NCBI GenBank assembly: GCA_963921425.1
Contig: OY992834.1
Span: 496,001-560,000 of the forward strand
DNA length: 64,000 nt
From: Dryas octopetala
Lineage: Eukaryota > Streptophyta > Magnoliopsida > Rosales > Rosaceae
Direction: 5' to 3'
The first letter of the stretch is position 1. Each line of letters opens with the position of its first letter. A program made the translations under genes and the position numbers. The notes under the pieces are model-generated. The model had not been told where the DNA came from, searched no databases, and saw only the letters and a list, made by a program, of their open reading frames with translations. Below, in pieces: positions 49,633 through 60,806 of the stretch.

Positions 49633-51702
49633 TCATTTGAAAGGAGCACAAGAATAACTACTACAAAGACCGGTGGTGCTGTTGTAGGGGAACAAAGCAA
49701 TAGGTCGAGTGGGAGGCAACTCAGGGATTGGTCTCTCCATGCCAAGAAACTCCACCACTTGGTCCATACAAGGCCTGCCTTTGGTGACATTCAGAGTGCA
49801 AAGCAACCCAATATGCACAACTCTAATTGCTTGCTCCATGTTGATCACTGTGCCCATCCTCTTATCCACTACCCTCCTCATCTCATCAATCTCATGCATT
49901 CTCCATGCAAACTCCAACAAGTCCCTCTCCTCTTTTAATTCACTACCACCCAACTCTGCCTCCAACAGCCTCTTCCTCCCACCAACCACTTCCAACACAA
50001 ACACCCCAAATTCAAACACATCCACACTCTGGCTCACTGCTGACTCAAACCTTCTTGATTCTGCACCCCCCAGCACAAACCCAAAGTCCCCCACAACTGC
50101 TCGGAAACTAACATCAAGATACACACTGCTTGTTTTCAAGTTCTTGTGGGCTAATTGATTGGAGTGCAAGAAACTGAGGGCTTCCGCCACGTCTTTCACA
50201 ACCTTGAACCGCCGAGTCCATGGAAGCACTCCCACTCCGAACAGCCATTTATCGAGGCTTCCATTGAGGAAAAACTCATACACAACAATGGTTTCGTTCT
50301 GATCTTGACACCATCCTCGAACAGGAACCAAATTCGGATGTCGAACCCGGCTAACCCCCTTTATTTCCTTCAAAAATCTTCGCCTGTCTAATCCTTGCGA
50401 GTTGAGAAACTGAGGAGAAAACCGCTTCACAGCCACTTGACAACCATTTGAAAGCTTCCCTCTATAGTACACACCTCTGGAGCCGCTACCCAGAATTTCA
50501 TACTCGCTGAAAGATTGAGTAGCAGAGGAAATCTCAGAGATTGTGAAGCAGCGAGGCTTGTTTGGAGGTATTGGTCTCTGCTTCTTCTCTGGCAACACAA
50601 TACCAGTGTTTGATTTTTCACTTTTACGCCTGCTGCTATAGTACAAACTAAGCACAGCAGCCAGAGCCAACACCACCACAGCCACAAAGATCAAGAAGGT
50701 GTCTGGAGGCTCCGCGCGAGTGCTTCCTCTACCATTGACAATGATATTACCCTCGCATGTTTCCGTTGAGGGCATTCGAAGAAAAGCCTGGCTAGTGGAC
50801 GTGAAGTTCCACGAGAGTACGCTGTGGATTTGGGTGTGATTGCCTGTGGAAGCTGAAAACCCAACAAACATGTACTCATTGAGAAAGGGTGAAAGATCAA
50901 GAGAGCCAGAGAAGATTGGTTTTGATGGCCTAGGGGAATTCTCGCCGTCCGATCCTAAACGGATGTCCATCCAACGGCGTGGACCGTCGTAGCTAATCCA
51001 TGCTCGGTGGGTTGAACCATCGTTGAGAAAAACACCCACATCAGAGGCGTTGATGGTTTTGGTGGAGACGATGGTGCCCAAGTTGATGCCCACATGGTTG
51101 TCATTTGGGTCTCCAAATTCGGGATTGAGACGCGTGTCGAACTCCACTGCCACGGCCTTGTAATCGTCGTCACATGCGTCGTTGAGCATGGCGAGCCACG
51201 GGCCAGGCCTGCCGACAGTGAACTCGTCCGGGACAATGATGAAGGTGAGACCACTACCACCACCATATCCAAAACCAGCAGCACTTGGAGTTTGATCAGC
51301 AGAAGTCGTAGTGGAATTGGAATCAGAAGAAGCATTGTGGAATTGAAAAGAGAAGGTGGTTTCAAAGGAAGCAGGGGATTGGGTGTGGGGGTCTAGGAGT
51401 CGGATAGGAGAGGAGTAGATGGCTCGGCCTGCTTGGTGTCTGAGATCAATGCCATCAGGGATTTGTACGGCACTCTTTGATCTTGAGAGTTTGGCACTGC
51501 CTAAGAGCTTTACATCATTCAAAATTCTGGGGTTGTTGAAGAAGCTGAAATCTGAGAAACTGAGTTGCTTGGTCACGTTCACTACGGGTCCATCGAGGTG
51601 TTTCTTATCACCAGCTGAATGAACTAGAGCTCCATGTTGTAATAAACCCAAAACATAAGCTAAGCATATCAACCACAAGAAGCAGTAGTTGCAGCAACCC
51701 AT
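49633..51702 (-). CDS. L-type lectin receptor-like protein with degenerate kinase domain
   Basis: An intron-less gene of 689 residues. It has a signal peptide (1-30), a legume-lectin ectodomain (about 45-305) with VAVEFDTRLN and DPNDNHVGI metal-site motifs, a membrane segment (335-355, FLIFVAVVVLALAAVLSLYY) and a kinase-like domain (about 400-655). The Gly-loop is GSGSRGVYYRG and the ATP lysine is K426 (VAVKRF). The catalytic loop reads LAHKNLKTSSVYLD (517-530) where active kinases have HRDLKxxNVLLD, so the catalytic Asp is replaced by Asn521. DFG is kept at 539-541, but the activation segment is shortened and no APE motif is present. It is therefore a probable pseudokinase that binds a ligand and signals through partners. 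The intact frame over 2 kb argues for selection and against decay. Confidence 0.9.
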   Translation of the reverse strand: MGCCNYCFLWLICLAYVLGLLQHGALVHSAGDKKHLDGPVVNVTKQLSFSDFSFFNNPRILNDVKLLGSAKLSRSKSAVQIPDGIDLRHQAGRAIYSSPIRLLDPHTQSPASFETTFSFQFHNASSDSNSTTTSADQTPSAAGFGYGGGSGLTFIIVPDEFTVGRPGPWLAMLNDACDDDYKAVAVEFDTRLNPEFGDPNDNHVGINLGTIVSTKTINASDVGVFLNDGSTHRAWISYDGPRRWMDIRLGSDGENSPRPSKPIFSGSLDLSPFLNEYMFVGFSASTGNHTQIHSVLSWNFTSTSQAFLRMPSTETCEGNIIVNGRGSTRAEPPDTFLIFVAVVVLALAAVLSLYYSSRRKSEKSNTGIVLPEKKQRPIPPNKPRCFTISEISSATQSFSEYEILGSGSRGVYYRGKLSNGCQVAVKRFSPQFLNSQGLDRRRFLKEIKGVSRVRHPNLVPVRGWCQDQNETIVVYEFFLNGSLDKWLFGVGVLPWTRRFKVVKDVAEALSFLHSNQLAHKNLKTSSVYLDVSFRAVVGDFGFVLGGAESRRFESAVSQSVDVFEFGVFVLEVVGGRKRLLEAELGGSELKEERDLLEFAWRMHEIDEMRRVVDKRMGTVINMEQAIRVVHIGLLCTLNVTKGRPCMDQVVEFLGMERPIPELPPTRPIALFPYNSTTGLCSSYSCAPFK

Positions 51703-53820
51703 TAGAGAAGAGATTGCAGCTATAGCTGTTTTGCTCTGCTAATGGTGGTGGGATATGCTATAAGAAAGAAGATTTGGGTGGACTAGCTAGCTACTTCCCC
51801 ACTACTTCTGATTTATGGATATGGACAAATAAATTGATTCCTTTCTTTATTAAAATTCTGCAAGTTTGGTTGTGGATCGACACATACTGTCCATGTACAA
51901 GTTAAGATAACTGATTAGAACAATCTGAAGAGGAATATTTTCTTATGTGTATTAGATATATCATACTCTCATCATAGTCAAGGATGATGGAGATGGCATG
52001 GGTCCATGCATGTGGTGTGCTTATAGTCTTTTCCTACTCAGTGTTCTTTGGACCACCTGTTTTTTTGGCTCTTTGTTGGGTTGTTGTGCACCACCAGACC
52101 TTCTTAACAAATCCCATCACGTGTATTATCATTGATTAATTCTTCCGACAAATTATTTTCAATTGATGGAGACAGAGGCAAATGATTATTTTCAATTATA
52201 ACCTCAGAAGCAAAAACTCATGGATCCAATTTCAGAAGAGCTTATATATTATCCACACGAACTGCTATTTTCTTTTTTCTGATCAGACACATGAACTCCT
52301 CAACATAAGGAAAACTAGGCATACCCCTTTCTCATACTGTAAATAAGTCTGTAATTCAGGTTTCTAAGAACAGGATCTTCATGAATGATGATCTCAAGCA
52401 ATTGACAGAAACCCACCATATACATGCATGAAACCGATTTACAATACATACCTAATTCCTTATCATTAAGCTGAAGACGAGCATTGGGGTACCAACTTTG
52501 AATGTGTTCAACCTGTTTGGGAAAGAATTGCACGAATTTTGTTTTTTTGGCCATTGAAGAATTGCACTAATTAACTACTCAAATAAACAGGGTTTGTTCT
52601 GTGGCTAGTAAAGCATCCCCTTCTTTCCATTTGCTGGCCCATATATTAGAGCTTTCATATTGAACAATGAACACCCAATATTTATTAACATATATCTTTA
52701 AAATGAAAAGTTAAAAAAATATTCGTAATACATTTGAAAAAAGAAAAAGAAATTTGTGATACAAGTATAATTCTGCTTTTAATAATTGAATCTCTCTGTG
52801 AATCGGGTTACTCTTCATTTGCCCACACCCAATAATTTTTCAACATTTGAAGGATTTAGGGTCTGTTTGGCACTGTTTTTAAAATTGGTAAAAACGCTTT
52901 CAAATTAATAAAAGCATTTTTTATTACATTTGGTAAAATTAAATAAAAGTACTTTTGAATTATAAAAACATTTTTAAGTGATTTTTTGAAAAACACTTTC
53001 AAGTGTTTTTACATGAAGCATTTAAAATTTTTATTAAAATTTATATGTATTTATAAACAGAAACGCTATGAATTATAAAAGCTTCTAAGAAATAATGTCA
53101 AATTATAAACGCTTCTAAAAAGTAACCCCAAACCACTACTAATTATAAACGCTCCTTCTAAGAAATAATGTCAAATTATAAATGCTTCTAAAAAGTATCC
53201 CCAAACGGACCTTCAAGTACTTCTCCTGAAAAGTCAAGTGTCTTGCAGAACAAGTAGCACTATTTTTATGTTTGTTTTATATTTAATTTTATTTATTTAA
53301 CGAAAGTATTAAAACTCTAGACGGAATTTTACAGCAGGCATAGGCTGCATAGCTCGTCATCAAATATTTAAAAACTAAAAAAATGCCTCCCATTTTCTTT
53401 TGGTTGATATTTGATAAACGCCTTTCGCATTTTTTTTGTCCCTGTTTAGCTAGTTCTAAATTTTCTTCAAATAGATACACAAAAGAATAAAAGCATCAAT
53501 ATCAATCTCAGTACCCAGTAATAAGACGGATCAAGTCTCTCAGAAACACAACATTCAATATCACAAAATTGGATATCAGTGAAATCGAGACAGCTAATAA
53601 TTCAGCAGTAAACACGCAATTGTGTCCCACTACCATATATAGGCAATAGGCGTCTGTAACGGAAAATATTAAATCAACCAAAAATCTAATGGAATATTAC
53701 TTTCAAAACACGTCGATCCAATGTCAAACAAGCTTATAAAAGTTGTCCACATAAACTCTTCAACAAAAGGAAAACTAGCCAAACCCATAAGCAAATTTAA
53801 ACTAATTCCAAAAAGAAAAT
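51703..53820. other. 2.1-kb spacer, no supported gene
   Basis: An open frame at 52554-52315 (minus) begins MAKKTKFVQFFPKQVEHIQS and has a good donor (GTATGT) after KELG at about 52453, so it could be a first exon. No downstream exon or family match was found. The inverted-repeat element at 52859-53211 is the only other structure. Confidence 0.4.
52859..53211. mobile_element. Inverted-repeat element with GTTTGG ends and internal duplication
   Basis: The left end is GGGTCTGTTTGGCACTG and the reverse complement of the right end is GGTCCGTTTGGGGATAC. The interior is AAAACGCTTT/AAAAGCATTT-type sequence. The right portion (TTATAAACGCTTCTAAGAAATAATGTCAAATTATAA) appears twice, about 75 bases apart. 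A related sequence lies at about 56580-56775. No convincing target duplication was seen. Confidence 0.55.
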
Positions 53821-55399
53821 TCATTCTTCCTGCTCGATGGTTCCCCTCTCGCTAACATAGATACCGTCAAGAAACTTCCGGATATCCTTGTTCTTAACAT
53901 GGCATTTCTGTCAAAAGGAAAATAGAAAGTTAAGTAAGTAGCAAGAGCAAGCATGGTAAATGCAGGCACATTAATAAAAGTAGGTGCGAATGTGCAGAAA
54001 AGATATAGACAAAGCGCTACCTGGTTGATGAGGGCACAAGACCGAGAAACAAGTTCAATATCATTTCCATCCAATATCAGCTCATCCTTGACCTTTTCAG
54101 AACGAAGGATGGAAACCCCATCAAGCATATCCACCTTTCTCACCTGATGGAACAGCAAGTACATAATTCATCAAAGGCTATTCAACAGAAAGAATGGATT
54201 GTTATACTAAATAATTGATTTTCCATCAATATCAAAGTTAGTTCTTCAATCTATTCAACAAAACATGGTTAAAACATTGAAAGTGAAACGATCATATCAT
54301 CAAATAGCCATCAGTTTTCAAAACTAGTTCAGATGAAATGAAACGACCTCTTAAGTAATCTTGTCATTCAAGTTTCTGAATGAAAGCAAAACTTGGAAGC
54401 CAATACTTTGGTATACCCACATATTTGAACAAAATCACATTATATACTTAAATCCCATTTACAGGTTTGAAATGCACACAGATTCTAGTGAAAAAGGTCT
54501 AATTATAATTTCACCCAAAAACAAGCAGACAGAGGGCAACATCTGATAGCCACAGAATAAGTGTTAACACCAGAAAAGAACAAATTAGTATTCTACTTGA
54601 ACAAAATGAAAAGCCTTGCTCATTTCACTTCAATATGAATGAAGAACCCCTTTCCAATGGCTAAAACACAAAGCAGAATTCCTGCTAATCACAGACTAGA
54701 ACATTGTTATTGTAATAGGGAAACCCATCAACAATAACAGCGATCCTTCTTTCTCTAAAGACCACAAAAATTTCATTGCGTGTCACAACAGTTTAAGCAG
54801 TTCCGTAACACCACTAGAGTAAATAATAAATCTCATATTTAGATTGCAAAGACACACAAGAATAAAATAAAAAAAGCAATTAATTTCACAAACCCAATTA
54901 CAAGAAACACAAAAGTAAAAACAAAAACAATCCAAAATGAACAAATAAGATTAAGATCACTAATGACCCAGATACCAAAAACGCAAAACAAAGCAAACCC
55001 AGATAAAATCTGACAAAAGGGTACCTTCTTTTCACCAAGAAAGTTACGGATCTCGATGGACTTGGCCGCGTTGGTGATGGAAGCATTGATGGGAAAGTGA
55101 GCATACACGAAACGCATCTTGTAGCGGTAGCCCTTGGTGACTCCAGTGATGAGGTTCTCAACGTGCGACAGGGCGGTCCTAATGGCGGCGCTGGTTTTGC
55201 GTGTTCCAAACCAGGCATCGATCTTGAGCTTGCGCTTACCAGTCTCTTCGTCCTTGATAAGCTGAAAGTCGAGGTTCAAATGCTTGAAGTCTCGAACAAG
55301 CTTGCCACGAGGACCTTCAACCTCTATGACCTTGGCGTGGACCTTGATCTTCACCCCATCAGGGATGTCCATGGTCTCAGAGGACAAAATGGTCTTCAT
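53821..55399 (-). CDS. RPL9: Cytosolic 60S ribosomal protein L9 (uL6)
   Basis: Three exons (55399-55025, 54143-54021, 53907-53821) encode 194 residues, the normal size of plant RPL9. The start is [20 protein letters not shown]. Conserved segments include [77 protein letters not shown] and [28 protein letters not shown]. uL6 sits near the sarcin-ricin loop of the large subunit. The frame open past the exon 1 donor is intron sequence. A pyrimidine-rich leader (CTTTCTCTCTC) precedes the ATG, as usual for ribosomal-protein genes. Confidence 0.97.
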
Positions 55400-55529
55400 C
55401 TCCGCTCGTCTTTCTCTCTCTCACAGCGGCTCCGCTAGGTGAATGAGTGATCTGGGAGACGCAGGCAGACCTAACGAGTTATATATACTTATATATATGA
55501 TACTAAACCCCTAAAAACCTAATTTCGTA

Positions 55530-55540
55530 TGGGCCGGGCC
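55530..55540 (-). promoter_or_regulatory. Site II motifs in RPL9 promoter
   Basis: TGGGCC and the overlapping CGGGCC lie about 130 bases upstream of the RPL9 ATG, next to telo-box-like AAACCCCTAAAAACCTAA (55505-55522). Site II plus telo-box is the standard plant ribosomal-protein promoter arrangement. A TATA-like TTATATATA run (about 55480-55498) lies between this and the gene. Confidence 0.55.
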
Positions 55541-56785
55541 AGTCGTTGGTGAATGAACGAAGCCCTAATAAGAGCCCAATATCAACCTGGGCTTGATTTG
55601 TATATATTACTGGTAAAGTCTGTGGTCCAATCGCAGGTAAGAAATCGAACCATTTGTTGATTGGGTTTCAATGGTAAGTTTTAGGCTTCATGCAAGGTTT
55701 CGAATACAAATTCAAGATTATTAGTCCACAAGTTCTGACTCTCATCTCTAGCCCACCTTCTAGGTCTCAGACTCCTACCTTTGAAACGTCCAGCCCAGCC
55801 CAATTCTTAATCACGACTTTATTATTTTGGTTCATGAAAAAATAGTTGCTTCTTCAATAAGTAGTTTTTAGAATTCCAGTTCAAATTATTTTTGTTTATT
55901 TTAGCTAAAACATTACAAAACCCGTTATGTAAGAGCACTTTGAATAAATTGGCTGAATTGGATTTGGTTGGTAACTTGGTATTAGCCGTGTTAGAGTTGT
56001 GGTATTGTCCTTTTTATTTTGGCCATTATTCTCACCCAAAAACAAAAAAAAAAACATAGAGAAGAGATAAACACACGTACGTCTATCCAAACTCATTACT
56101 AAAAACACTTACAATTCAGTAAGTTTTTTCATTTCTTTTTATGAACTTATATATACATATATCATGAAAAACCTTTTTTTGTGTAAACATGAGTTATGGA
56201 TGTCTCTATCACTTTAATCAAACTACTCTTGTAAATGACATTTTCTTATGCATTACTCTATATACATATTTAGGTCGCAATGGACTATGGATCCTATAGA
56301 GTGCATGAGTGCATCTACATAGAATTGAGAAAGCATTCGGTATTCTTTTACGGGAAAGAAAACCTTATGACTAATTATGTTAAATTTTAATTTGGGGACA
56401 CAAAGATCTTAGCATTATTGTTTTCTTTTTTTTGGTAACCGAGGGTGTTTTGGACAGTTTTCACATACTAAACTAATCCCTTGGACCAGTCAAAGACAAA
56501 AAATCCACACCAAGCCTAGGGAATTCACAAGAGATTTTACCTTCCTTGCTAATGAAATATGGTCTTTGACAAATTGAGTTTTGGGACTTGTTTGAAAGTG
56601 TTTATGTAGGAAGTGATTTTGCTCAATAGCACTTTCATTAGAAGTGTTTTTGTTAGAAATATATAGATTTTTTGAAAAAAGTGGTTATTATTAATATACT
56701 TAGAAGCGTTTTTGAGTGAAGCACTTGCATTAGAAAGCACTTCTAAATACTTTTAAAACTCAAAAACGCTCCTTATTTTTTTTAT
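55541..56785. other. Intergenic, no gene recognised
   Basis: AT-rich DNA with no supported gene. A degenerate sequence of the AAGTGTTTTTGTTAG/AAAACGCTTC type at about 56580-56775 resembles the interior of the element at 52859-53211. Confidence 0.5.
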
Positions 56786-57329
56786 GGGAAAATGTTAACA
56801 AAAGGACTATAATTATACCCCTATTTTCAGTTGAGGATCTCGTTTTCACTTTGCTTCAATCAAAGACTATTATTTTCCAAGTGTTTCAATCAAAGATATT
56901 TCGTCAAATTTTCTGTTAAAACCTTGTCACGTGAGGGTCATGTGACCAGTTTATAGGACATTTATGTATTTTTTGTGCATTTAAAAAATAATTAAAAAAA
57001 AAAGCTGGCAATTGAAACCTAGCCACACCGACCTCACCCCCAGCCACCACCGACCCACCTTCATTCCCCAGGCACCCCATCGACTCCTCCTCCATCATCG
57101 GTGACTCCCCCTCCACCGACGACTCCCCCTCCATTGGCCATCCCTCTTCCCCATCAGCCCAGCCCCACCCATTTCCTCTTTCTCATACTCACTTTCTCTC
57201 TCATCTCTCTCTGCATTTCCCTATTTCTCTCTGCTTCTTCTTTCTTTCTTGCACCCAATCCTTGCACCATGCTGACTTAGCCTTTCTCTTCCCCCACCCA
57301 ACCTCGCCCATCCCCCCACCACCTAGCTC

Positions 57330-57334
<5 letters not shown>

Positions 57335-57376
<42 letters not shown>
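57335..57376. repeat. (TC)21 microsatellite
   Basis: A perfect TC run inside the left arm of the long-TIR element, in a pyrimidine-rich tract that extends from about 57170 to 57510. Confidence 0.95.
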
Positions 57377-57378
<2 letters not shown>

Positions 57379-57521
57379 GTCCCTTCCCCTTCTCCAACCC
57401 ATCCTCGTCACGCCCCTTACCCAGCCCTGGCCCCGTCGCACCCAACCTCAACCCCGCCCCATCCCTCTGCCGCCTCTATCTCTTACTCTCTCTCGCTTTC
57501 TCTCTCTTCGATCTGGACGGG

Positions 57522-60383
57522 TGACAGAACCGCCCCCGGATTCCACCCTGAAACCCGGAGAGGTCCTGCGGGAATCCAAATTCAAGGAAAATCCTACCGA
57601 AAATTCGGCAGAACCTCCCCTGAAAATGGACTAACCCAGAAATTTCTAAACCTGTTAAAAACACTTCTAAATCATCAACCACCTCTACCACAACCAAATA
57701 GGGTCTCAGACCCAACATTTTAAAATAGAAACCATTTTACAAAGCTAGAATAACGCCTACAGGGTTGGAGTAAGGATATGGACGCAAATGCCTCGACGTT
57801 ATTGGCTCGACCTCCACCAAAGCTACTACCTGGGGGGACAATGTAAGACAAAACAAAGAAACTGTGAGATAGGCTCAGTGAGTGGACAGTTAAACGGAAA
57901 TGAAAATCATAATTTGAATACTTTTTTTCAGAAAAACCCTTTTAACCACATTTAACGCTTAAACCTTACGATGTCCTTTGAAATCCCCCAATTTTTTTTA
58001 AAACCATTTCCCAGTAAAGTAATAAAATTTGAAGCTGAAAATCAAACTTTGAAAATCCAAGTTCTCAAACTAAAATTGATACTGTCAATCTATAAATAAA
58101 TAACTTGAACTGAAAAGTTTCTTCTCAAACATTCTCAATATACTGAAAATCAATAAAACTGTTCAACTGGAACTGTCTTACTTAAACTTTTACTGTCATA
58201 AACTCATCACTTAAAATACTTAACATTTGAAAACACACACCAGTCAGTTACCCATATAATCTGTCATACATGCGCAGAGCTGAGGATCTGTCATACGCAT
58301 GCAGAGCCATAAATAATCTGTCATACATGCGCAGAGCCAAGAATCTGTCATACGCATGCAGAGCCACAAATTCTGTCTTACGTGCGCAGAGCCGAGAGTC
58401 TGTCGTACGCACGCAGAGCCGGATATTCTGTCGTACGTGCACGCAGAGCGGTCCCCAAAGGGCGAAGCATCCCGACACACGGCCCAAAGCCTATGTGTGT
58501 GCCGTGATGGGTCCCAAAGACCTATTAAATCTGGTAACCTGGAGGGTACTGCAAAGGTGGTTTGAAAACCGATAACTCATAAACACATAATTCAAATCTC
58601 AATCCTTTCCTTTTTCTTCCAAAACTCTTCTTAACAAAACCAAACTCATCGAATATACATTTGTTCAACTCAAAATATCTAAATTCATAAATCCATGAAA
58701 CTTTGAAATGCAAAAACCATAAATATCAATTTCCAATTTAGGAAAGAAGAATTTAAAAACCAAATTTTAATTCAAAATCCCTTAGCTTAAATTCAAACTC
58801 AATATAACCAAATAATAGAATTTAATCATCAACATATAAAACATTTCAGAAAAATTAAAAGTTAGTCCACTCACAGAAATAGCCCTAGCTTCGATCCTCG
58901 GCCGGATCGTCACGAGCCACAGTCGTGTCGCCTGCAAAGTGTCCGCTCACGCGCCAAGTTGAAACTTTCGTTCCTCAAGTCGCACCCATCTACACAAAAC
59001 ACTTACGAACTCAGTTTTGGTACTCAAAATAGCGCTAAATAATTTACGTGGTGGCCGGGTAGTCAGAACCCCCACTGTCGCCGCTCAAAGTGGCGGCACC
59101 TAAACTAGATTTCACAAATTTCTTCCAATTCCTCCAATTTTCAATCCTACACAGACATTGGGTTTCCTGGAGACAAAATTTATCCAAAACAACATCACCA
59201 TAGCCCCCCAATCCGAAACCCACAGAAATTCCGAAATGACCCTAAACCCCCATATTCCATCTTCAGCAAATTCTCAAAATTGAACAACTAAACCATAAGA
59301 GGGTGAAAGCCCACTGAGAAGGAAAGGAAACCCACCTAATTTCGAAGTGGATGGCACTGTAGCTTGGCTAGAATCCGGCGAGACAGAAGGTGTCTCTGGC
59401 GTCGTTACTGTACGTGTGGGTCTGAACTGGCTGGAGGAGGCGTCGGGGAAAATGGCCGGCGCCGGGGGAATGGGTCGGTGCCTGGGACGTTGGCCGGTGG
59501 CCTTGGGTCGCCGAGAAGCTGGTCGGGAAAGCGGTATGGCCTGCTAGAGTCGCGCGCAGAGGAGAGAGAAGAGGGTCGGGGAGAGGAAGAGAGAATGAGC
59601 TCCGGGGGGTGGTCTGTGGAGTCGGTGACGACGAGAGGGACTCGTCGCCGGCCTCTGGTTGCCGGAAAGTAGGCCGGAGCTGGCCGCGCCGGTGAGAGAA
59701 GAGAGGGGGAGGTGAGTGATCTCGGGGAGAGAGAGGGAGAAGTGAGGGAGTGAGGGAGTGCGGGAGAGAGAGAGAGAAATAAAAAGGGAGAGAGAAAGTT
59801 CTAGAGAGAGAGAGAGTTGTGGAAAAATCTAGAGGGAGAGAGGAAATCTGATTTTTAAAACCCACTTTTATAAATTTACAACATTGCCCCTCACTTTAAA
59901 CGCCTATATCTTTCAAACCGTAACTCGGATTGGCGCGTGCCGCGTGTCTATGAAATCGTGGGATCGAAACCTATCTAACGGACCCGAAGTCAAAATCGAA
60001 ATCTCATTCATTTTAAAAGTCAACTTTTGGTCAAGCTTAAATTAAAACAAAAAAATATAAAATAAATTCAAAACATTTTATTTCTCAATAAATTCCCAAA
60101 ATATTCACAATAAATTCCCAAATCTTTAAAATACTTTTCGAAATCAAATTCAGAAAAATACAGTCTTACAAATTTTAAAACGAAACATTTTTAAATCCAA
60201 ATTTAACTTTTAAATAACGTTAAATCAATCTTAGTGAAAACGTCAAATAACTCTCAAAACTCCCAAAGTAAATTTAAAAAAAAATTTCCAAGGTCGCGAA
60301 AACTAAACTTCCTTGAAACCCTCTTGAAACCAAAGTTAAATAAAAATTTTAACTTCCAGTGAACTTTGGGTCGGGTCGTTACA
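57522..60383. mobile_element. Nested element with LTR-type ends (possible solo LTR or LARD)
   Basis: A 2,862-bp block with a perfect 5-bp duplication ACGGG on both sides (57517-57521 and 60384-60388). Its ends are TGACAGAACCGCCCCC and GGGTCGGGTCGTTACA. Read on the minus strand it starts TGTAACGACCCGACCC and finishes GGGGGCGGTTCTGTCA. TG...CA ends with a 5-bp duplication are the hallmark of LTR-retrotransposon integration. No gag or pol frame is present and no internal LTR pair was noticed, so it is either a long solo LTR or a non-coding derivative. It contains a dimeric minisatellite (58261-58449) and GA-rich sequence near 59700-59840. Confidence 0.8.
58261..58449. repeat. Seven-copy alternating minisatellite
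   Basis: Copies of CTGTCRTACRYGCGCAGAGCC-type sequence start at 58261, 58288, 58318, 58344, 58373, 58400 and 58428. Two variants alternate: one with TACATGCGC or TACGTGCGC, the other with TACGCATGC or TACGCACGC. The higher-order unit is therefore about 56 bases. Confidence 0.9.
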
Positions 60384-60806
60384 ACGGGGCCAAGCTAAGT
60401 GGTGGGGTAGGGGCAGGGGCAGGGGCAGGGCTGGGAGGGGAAGGGAAGGGAAGGGGGAGGGTCGGGCTAGGTGGTGAGGGGGAGGGGAGGGGCAGGGCTA
60501 AGTAGGGGAAGGGGGAGGGCCGGGTCGGCATGTTGTAGGGAGTGGCGGTGCTGGGAGATGTTTTTTTTTTTTTTAATTCATTAGTTTTATTTTTTAATTT
60601 TTTTTAGGAGAAATTACTTTTTCGCCCCTACAAATTGGTCACGTGACCCTCACGTGACAAGGTTTTAACAGAAAATTTGACGGAGTTGACGGAATATCCT
60701 TGATTGAAACACTTAAAAAATAATAGTTCTTAATTGAAGCAAAGTGAAAACGAGATCCTCAACTGAAAATAAGGGTATAGTTATAGTCCTTTTGCTAACA
60801 TTTTTC

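Larger units (their letters stand above)
56786..60806. mobile_element. Long-TIR MULE-like element hosting a nested insertion
   Basis: Terminal inverted repeats of about 200 bases: the left starts GGGAAAATGTTAACAAAAGG, and the right, reversed, starts GAAAAATGTTAGCAAAAGG. Both continue through TTCAGTTGAGGATCTCGTTT and CTTGTCACGTGAGGGTCA. A 10-bp duplication TTTTTTTTAT flanks it (56776-56785 and 60807-60816). Further inward, C-rich left sequence (CACCACCTAGCTCGACC, about 57317) pairs with G-rich right sequence (about 60459-60475), so the inverted arms may be far longer. Without the nested element (57522-60383 plus 5 bases) it would be about 1.15 kb. No transposase frame was seen. Confidence 0.82.

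Noticed and set aside
52859..53211. Assignment as a hAT or Harbinger MITE
   Set aside because: GTTTGG-type ends are present, but neither an 8-bp nor a TTA duplication could be matched at both flanks, so the class was left open.
57262..57723. Open frame rich in Ser, Pro and Leu on the plus strand
   Set aside because: It crosses the (TC)n tract and the boundary of the nested element at 57522, so it cannot be an old gene.
58244..58575. Repetitive open frames with YACRA/SYMRR-type or CAYDR-type repeats
   Set aside because: They simply translate the minisatellite at 58261-58449 inside a transposable element.
59347..59865. Arg/Gly-rich and Ser/Pro-rich open frames on opposite strands
   Set aside because: They lie in the GC-rich and GA-rich part of the non-coding nested element and are mutual shadows with no domain.
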